7,517 bases of DNA. It comes from Pseudomonadota bacterium (GTDB lineage Bacteria; Myxococcota_A; Polyangia; Polyangiales; Ga0077539). Positions 3,471-7,517 of the stretch are shown here, piece after piece. The DNA is taken from positions 1-7,517 of the forward strand of contig JAEYZO010000746.1 of NCBI GenBank assembly GCA_023428035.1. The letters run 5' to 3'. Under the pieces are notes generated by a model that was not told the origin of the DNA, made no database searches, and worked only from the letters and a program-made list of their open reading frames with translations. A program made the translations under genes and the position numbers. Numbering within the stretch: the first letter of the stretch is position 1; every line of letters begins with the position of its first letter.

Positions 3471-6179
3471 ATGCACGACCTCACCACGCCCACCGTAGAG
3501 CTCGACAAGTCCGACGACGACCACGCCTTCCTCATCGAGTGTCTCCGCGAGGTGCTCGCCGAAGTCGGCGAGGCCGAGGGCGCGCGCTGCCTCGACCCGA
3601 CGGCCCCTCCGCCGGAGCGGGTGAGCGAGCGCGAGGTGCACGTTCGCACCCTGGCCTTCCACCTCCTGAACATGGTCGAGGAGAACGCCGCGACGCAGGC
3701 CCGCCGCGCCCGCGAGTCGAGCGAGGGCACCCTCCGCGAGCCCGGCTCCTGGGGACAGAACCTCCGCCAGCTCCGCGACGCTGGATTCACCGAGCGCGAC
3801 ATCGCCGCCGCCTTCGCCGACTGCGTCGTCGAGCCCGTGCTCACCGCGCACCCCACCGAGGCCCGCCGCGCCGTCGCCATCGAGCAGCACCGCGCGCTCT
3901 ACCTCCTCCTCGTGCGGCGCGAGAACCGGATGTTCACTCCCCGCGAGCAGGAGGCCACCCGCGAGGAGATCAAGCTCGCCCTCGAACGACTCTGGCGAAC
4001 GGGGGAGTTCCTCTTGCAGAAGCCCGAGGTCGCGTCGGAGCGCCAGGGCGCGATGCACTACCTCCGAGACGTCTTCCCCGGGGTCCTCCCGACGGTGGAG
4101 CGACGTCTGCGCGACGCGTGGCGCGACGCGGGCTTCGACCCCGCGACCCTCGACCGGACATCACTCCCCACCGTGCGCTTCGGCTCGTGGGTGGGAGGTG
4201 ACCGCGACGGCCACCCCCTCGTCACCGCCGATGTCACCCGCGAGACCCTCCGCGAGCTGCGCGAGGCCGCGGTCGACCTGCACCGAGAGAACCTCGACGC
4301 GCTCGCCCGGGCGCTGAGCCTCTCGTCGCTGGTGCAGCGCCCCACCGAGGCCCTCTCCCTCGCGCTCGCCGCCGCCGCCGCGGCCTGCGGAGCGGTCGGT
4401 CGCGACCTGCTCTCGCGCGACACCGACGAGCCCTGGCGGCAGTTCGCGCGGCTGATGCGTGAGCGCCTGCCCGGCGGAGCCGCCCCAGTGAGAGCGCAGT
4501 ACACACGTCCCGACGCGCTACGCCGCGACCTCACGACGCTGCGCGAGTCATTGATCGCCGTGGGCGCGACCCGCGTGGCCGAGGGCGACCTCGACCCCGT
4601 CGACCGCGCCGTCGAGGTCTTCGGCTTTCACCTCGCGGCGCTCGACGTGCGGCAGAACAGCGCTTTTCACGACAAGGCCCTGACGTCGATGCTCACCGCC
4701 GCCGGGGTCGACGCCGAGGGCTTCAGCGAGTGGCCCGAAGGCCGTCGTCGCGCGTTGCTCGAAGAAGAGCTCCGCCGGAGCCGCCCGCTGGTGTTGCCCG
4801 GGGCGGCGCTCAACGAAGAGGCCCGCGCGGTGCTCGACTGCTACCGGGTGCTCGCGGAGCACCGCGACGCCCACGGCCCCGCGGGGCTCGGCGCGCTGAT
4901 CGTGAGCATGACCCGCGGCGCGTCGGACCTCCTCGCGGTGTACGTGCTCGCGCGGGAGGTGGGCCTCGCGCGGGTGACCCCCGAGGGGCTCGTCTGCGAC
5001 CTGGAGGTGGCGCCGCTCTTCGAGACCGTCGACGACCTCGCGGCGGGGCCCGCGGTGATGGGGGCCTTCCTCGATCACCCGGTGACGCGGCGAGGGCTCG
5101 CGGCGCGCGGCGGCGCGCAGCAGGTGATGGTGGGCTACAGCGACTCGTGCAAGGACGGCGGCATCCTCGCGAGCCAGTGGGCCCTGCGCGAGGCCCAGGT
5201 CGCGCTCACCGACGCGGCGAGGGCGCAGGGGGCGAGGTTGCGCTTCTTCCACGGGCGAGGGGGTACGGTGAGCCGCGGGGCGGGGCCGACGCACCGCTTC
5301 CTCGAGGCGCTGCCGCCGGGCACGGTGCAGGGCGAGCTGCGCGTGACCGAGCAGGGCGAGGTGATCGCGCAGAAGTACGCCAACCCGCTGACGGCTGCTT
5401 ACAACCTCGAGCTCCTCCTCGCGGGCACCGCCGCCGCGACCGCGCGCCACCGACGCGACGCCGACCCGCGGCACCCGCTCGACCCCCTGGTGGCCGAGCT
5501 CGCCGCGGAGGGGCGGCGCGCCTACCGCGCCCTCGTCGAGGCCGAGGGCTTCATCGACTACTACTCCGCGGCCACGCCCATCGACGCGCTGGAGCGCTCG
5601 AACATCGGCTCGCGCCCCGCGCGACGTCGCGGCCGGCGCACCCTCGACGACCTCCGGGCGATCCCCTGGGTCTTCTCGTGGAACCAGGCCCGCCACTACC
5701 TCCCCGGCTGGTACGGCGTGGGCGCCGCCCTCGACGCGCTCTCGCGCCGCGACCAGGGAGCGTTCACCGCCCTCGCCGACGGGGCGCGCTCGTGGCCCTT
5801 CCTGCGCTATGTGCTCACCAACGTCGAGGCCTGCCTCGCCTCCTCCGACGCCGAGATCATGGCCCTCTACGCCTCGCTGGTGCCCGACGAGGCCGTGCGA
5901 GGGACCTTCCTGAAGCTCTGCGTCGACGAGCTCACCCGCACCCGCGAGGCCCTCGACGCGCTCTTCGGGTCTTCGCTCCAGGCGCGGCGCCCGCGGATGT
6001 GGCGCACGCTCCAGGCCCGCGACGAGGGCCTGCGCCGGCTGCACGACTTTCAGGTGGGGGCGCTGCGCGAGTGGAGGCGGCTGCGCGACGAGGGAGACGA
6101 CGAGGCCGCCGAGGCGATGACGCCGACCGTGCTCCTCTCGGTCAACGCCATCGCGAGCGGCCTGCGCACGACGGGGTGA
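3471..6179 (+). CDS. ppc: Phosphoenolpyruvate carboxylase
   Basis: The product is 902 residues, close to the 883 of E. coli PEPC. It converts phosphoenolpyruvate and bicarbonate to oxaloacetate and phosphate, the main anaplerotic entry to the TCA cycle, in the cytosol. Signatures in order: V-L-T-A-H-P-T-E with catalytic H127; V-G-G-D-R-D-G-H (241-248); L-D-V-R-Q with R394; V-A-P-L-F-E-T with metal ligand E518; Y-S-D-S-C-K-D (556-562) with metal ligand D558 and K561; the active-site loop H-G-R-G-G-T-V-S-R-G (594-603) with R596 and R602; R-V-T-E-Q-G-E (624-630); S-N-I-G-S-R-P (710-716); and a C-terminal N892 four residues before a G-L-R-T-T-G end. The ATG at 3471 fits the family N-terminus and has AGG 8 nt upstream. 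The frame is open to a TTG at 3357, but that extension is basic, Pro-rich and unlike PEPC. The position of the E. coli aspartate-inhibitor lysine K773 appears to be S791, so feedback control may differ. Confidence 0.97.
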   Translation: MHDLTTPTVELDKSDDDHAFLIECLREVLAEVGEAEGARCLDPTAPPPERVSEREVHVRTLAFHLLNMVEENAATQARRARESSEGTLREPGSWGQNLRQLRDAGFTERDIAAAFADCVVEPVLTAHPTEARRAVAIEQHRALYLLLVRRENRMFTPREQEATREEIKLALERLWRTGEFLLQKPEVASERQGAMHYLRDVFPGVLPTVERRLRDAWRDAGFDPATLDRTSLPTVRFGSWVGGDRDGHPLVTADVTRETLRELREAAVDLHRENLDALARALSLSSLVQRPTEALSLALAAAAAACGAVGRDLLSRDTDEPWRQFARLMRERLPGGAAPVRAQYTRPDALRRDLTTLRESLIAVGATRVAEGDLDPVDRAVEVFGFHLAALDVRQNSAFHDKALTSMLTAAGVDAEGFSEWPEGRRRALLEEELRRSRPLVLPGAALNEEARAVLDCYRVLAEHRDAHGPAGLGALIVSMTRGASDLLAVYVLAREVGLARVTPEGLVCDLEVAPLFETVDDLAAGPAVMGAFLDHPVTRRGLAARGGAQQVMVGYSDSCKDGGILASQWALREAQVALTDAARAQGARLRFFHGRGGTVSRGAGPTHRFLEALPPGTVQGELRVTEQGEVIAQKYANPLTAAYNLELLLAGTAAATARHRRDADPRHPLDPLVAELAAEGRRAYRALVEAEGFIDYYSAATPIDALERSNIGSRPARRRGRRTLDDLRAIPWVFSWNQARHYLPGWYGVGAALDALSRRDQGAFTALADGARSWPFLRYVLTNVEACLASSDAEIMALYASLVPDEAVRGTFLKLCVDELTRTREALDALFGSSLQARRPRMWRTLQARDEGLRRLHDFQVGALREWRRLRDEGDDEAAEAMTPTVLLSVNAIASGLRTTG

Positions 6180-6336
6180 ACACCCCACCCCTGTCTACAT
6201 GCGGCGAGCAATGGCTCTTCTGGCTGGGGTTGGCTGCTGCCGCGGCTGCACCCCAGCCCTTCAGCGGCGCCTGTTCCGTGACCCAGCCCACGAGCGCAGC
6301 GCCTCACGAACGTTGAGAGGGGTGGGTGAACACCCC
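6174..6336. repeat. 13-bp direct repeat at the ends of the convergent genes
   Basis: GGGTGAACACCCC occurs at 6174-6186, spanning the ppc stop codon, and again at 6324-6336, touching the last base of the cax stop codon. Each copy is itself nearly palindromic, giving a small GGGT/ACCC stem around a GAAC loop. The 137 bp between the copies begin ACCCCT and end AGGGGT. With flanking bases this extends to a 9-bp inverted repeat, CCCACCCCT (6184-6192) and AGGGGTGGG (6318-6326). The arrangement fits either matching transcription-end hairpins or a small inserted element flanked by a target duplication. No coding sequence is visible inside. Confidence 0.6.
6222..6258. terminator. Candidate hairpin between convergent ppc and cax
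   Basis: GGCTGGGGT (6222-6230) and ACCCCAGCC (6250-6258) form a perfect 9-bp, GC-rich stem around a 19-nt loop that contains a further GCCGCGGC palindrome. It lies midway between the two convergent gene ends, where a bidirectional terminator is expected. No T-run follows on either strand, so it is either a non-canonical terminator, as is common in GC-rich bacteria, or simply a stable structure. Confidence 0.4.
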
Positions 6337-6337
6337 T
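6318..6337 (-). terminator. Hairpin overlapping the cax stop codon
   Basis: AGGGGTG (6318-6324) and CACCCCT (6331-6337) form a 7-bp stem with a 6-nt loop, and the outer arm includes two bases of the cax stop codon. The downstream minus-strand sequence lacks a T-tract. Its place at the very end of the gene suggests a role in transcript end formation or 3' stability, but this is inferred. Confidence 0.35.
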
Positions 6338-7496
6338 ACGGGTGGAAGAAGAACACCAGCCCGAACATCACGTACACGGCGAGGAACATCACGCCCTCGA
6401 ACCAGTTGCTCTCGCCGTCCTGCAGGGCGAGCGAGGCGATGAGCACGCTGGCCCACATCGCCACGGTCTCGACGACGTTGAAGTCGAGGTTCATCGGCCG
6501 CGGCCCGACGAACTGAGACATCAGCACCAGCATCGGCGCCACGAAGAGGGCCACCTGGATGCACGAGCCCATCGCGACCTGGAACGACAGCTCCATCTTG
6601 TTCTCGCGCGCGACCCAGATCGCGACGCTTCCCTCGGCGGCGTTGCCCACCAGGGCCACCACGATCACGCCCATGAACGAGTGCGTGAACACCGGGTACT
6701 GCCGGAGCAGCGCCTCGATGGCCTCGACGAAGACGTCGCTCACCCACGCGACGCAGACCGTCACCCCGAGGAGGGCGGCGATGGCGAAGCGCAGGCTCCA
6801 CTCCGGGTGCTCCTCGATGTCGTGCGGGTCGGCGGAGAGGATCGAGCGGTGCGTCTTGAGCGAGAAGAGGAGCGACAGGGCGTAGACGACCAGCAGGATC
6901 ACCGAGATGCCCACGGAGGACTTGTGCAGGAGCTCGGGGCCGAGGGCGGGGCGCGCGGCGATGGCCGGGTCGAGGATCGCGCCGTGCGCCACCACGGCGG
7001 GGATCACGATGGCGATGAGGGCCAGCGCGAGCAGCGCGACCGAGGTGCTCGACCCGGTGCGCGAGAAGGTCTGGGTCTGGTACTTCGTGCCCCCCGCGAT
7101 CATCGCGGCGCCCAGGAGGAACAAGAGGTTCCCGAGGATCGAGCCCACGACGCTGGCCTTCACGAGCTCGTGCAGGCCCTGGCGCAGCGCGAAGACGGCG
7201 ATGATGAGCTCGGTGACGTTGCCGAAGGTAGCGTTGAGCAGGCCCCCGACGGTGGGGTTGGTGTAGAGCGAGACCTCCTCGGTGGCCTTGCCGATGGCGG
7301 TGACCAGCGAGAGCACCGCGAGGGCGCTGGCGATGAAGAGCGTGACCGGCGGCGCGTGGACCTTCGCCATCACCGCGGTCACGGGCACCGCGAGCAGGAG
7401 GTACCGCGTCGGGGGGAGGGTGTTGAAGTAATAGCGAGCGAGGGCGAATCCGCCCGAGGGGCGCTGGTGGGCGTGAGCGTCTGCCGAGGCTGACAT
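6336..7496 (-). CDS. cax: Calcium/proton exchanger (CAX family, CaCA superfamily)
   Basis: The product is a 386-residue integral membrane protein. It exchanges cytosolic Ca2+, possibly with other divalent cations, for protons across the inner membrane. About eleven hydrophobic segments are visible, roughly at residues 33-46, 51-69, 82-104, 114-136, 150-172, 194-213, 235-260, 271-296, 303-327, 341-358 and 364-384. The two pseudosymmetric alpha-repeat motifs are clear: G-G-L-L-N-A-T-F-G-N-V-T-E-L-I (84-98) with ion-binding E96, and G-N-A-A-E-G-S (284-290) with ion-binding E288, followed by the family-typical M-G-S-C-I-Q-V-A (309-316). Between the halves lies a short acidic stretch, D-P-H-D-I-E-E-H (223-230), in the usual place of the CAX acidic loop. 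The N-terminus has a brief His-containing hydrophilic tail and no long autoinhibitory domain. The ATG at 7496 has AGGAG about 12 nt upstream, a long spacing. The gene converges on ppc and looks unrelated to it in function. Confidence 0.93.
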   Translation of the reverse strand: MSASADAHAHQRPSGGFALARYYFNTLPPTRYLLLAVPVTAVMAKVHAPPVTLFIASALAVLSLVTAIGKATEEVSLYTNPTVGGLLNATFGNVTELIIAVFALRQGLHELVKASVVGSILGNLLFLLGAAMIAGGTKYQTQTFSRTGSSTSVALLALALIAIVIPAVVAHGAILDPAIAARPALGPELLHKSSVGISVILLVVYALSLLFSLKTHRSILSADPHDIEEHPEWSLRFAIAALLGVTVCVAWVSDVFVEAIEALLRQYPVFTHSFMGVIVVALVGNAAEGSVAIWVARENKMELSFQVAMGSCIQVALFVAPMLVLMSQFVGPRPMNLDFNVVETVAMWASVLIASLALQDGESNWFEGVMFLAVYVMFGLVFFFHP

Positions 7497-7508
7497 GAGG
7501 TGCGGTGG

Positions 7509-7513
7509 CTCCT
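7509..7513 (-). promoter_or_regulatory. Probable ribosome binding site of cax
   Basis: AGGAG on the minus strand lies 12 nt before the ATG at 7496. The motif is strong but the spacing is longer than the usual 5-9 nt. No in-frame ATG between them would shorten it. Confidence 0.4.
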
Positions 7514-7517
7514 GCGG

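Noticed and set aside
2933..3498. Plus- and minus-strand short ORFs translating the 22-bp repeats as Pro/Asn/Gln- or Gly/Val-rich peptides
   Set aside because: The 22-bp period shifts frame each unit, there are no good ribosome binding sites, and several frames are open equally, as expected from stop-poor repeats.
4548..6188. 546-codon minus-strand frame opposite ppc
   Set aside because: It is a shadow of the strongly supported ppc gene, with no domain, signal or ribosome binding site.
4730..6316. 528-codon plus-strand frame overlapping ppc in another frame
   Set aside because: It is extremely Arg/Ala/Gly/Pro-rich, the typical off-frame reading of a G/C-biased gene, and has no recognisable family.
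6342..7493. 383-codon plus-strand frame opposite cax
   Set aside because: It is His/Glu/Arg-rich off-frame sequence, while the opposite strand encodes a well-formed eleven-helix exchanger with both CaCA motifs.

Overview
The window is GC-rich bacterial DNA with almost exclusively G/C third codon positions. The style of its proteins (a lipobox lipoprotein with beta-propeller repeats, a Uma2-like N-terminal fragment, G/C-saturated codons) suggests a myxobacterium or other Myxococcota. No rRNA or marker gene is present to prove this. I see no tRNA, rRNA, CRISPR array or transposase gene.

Layout. (1) 1-759, minus: the N-terminal 253 residues of a putative lipoprotein with TolB/PD40-like beta-propeller sequence, running off the left edge. 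(2) 853-2680, minus: a two-gene unit whose genes overlap by 17 bp. The upstream gene encodes a DMATS-type (ABBA-fold) aromatic prenyltransferase. The downstream gene encodes a small protein resembling haem-oxygenase-like diiron oxidases. Together they look like a minimal specialised-metabolism operon. (3) 2911-3090, minus: a short ORF resembling the N-terminus of a Uma2-family endonuclease, probably a remnant. (4) 3091-3470: a non-coding stretch dominated by eight head-to-tail 22-bp repeats, ending in a long hairpin and an AT-richer island just before ppc. (5) 3471-6179, plus: a complete phosphoenolpyruvate carboxylase. (6) 6180-6335: a short region between convergent genes with a 13-bp direct repeat at both gene ends and an internal hairpin. 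(7) 6336-7496, minus: a complete Ca2+/H+ exchanger of the CAX/CaCA family.

How the genes relate. Ppc replenishes oxaloacetate and Cax moves Ca2+ across the membrane; both are housekeeping functions and probably independent neighbours. The prenyltransferase and haem-oxygenase-like protein are the only pair likely to act together, plausibly prenylating and then oxidising an indole or tyrosine-type substrate; the substrate cannot be read from the sequence. The most unusual non-coding element is the 22-bp array. Its period is about two DNA helical turns, it carries a dyad at most unit boundaries, and it lies directly upstream of ppc. The most interesting coding element is the prenyltransferase/diiron-oxidase-like pair.
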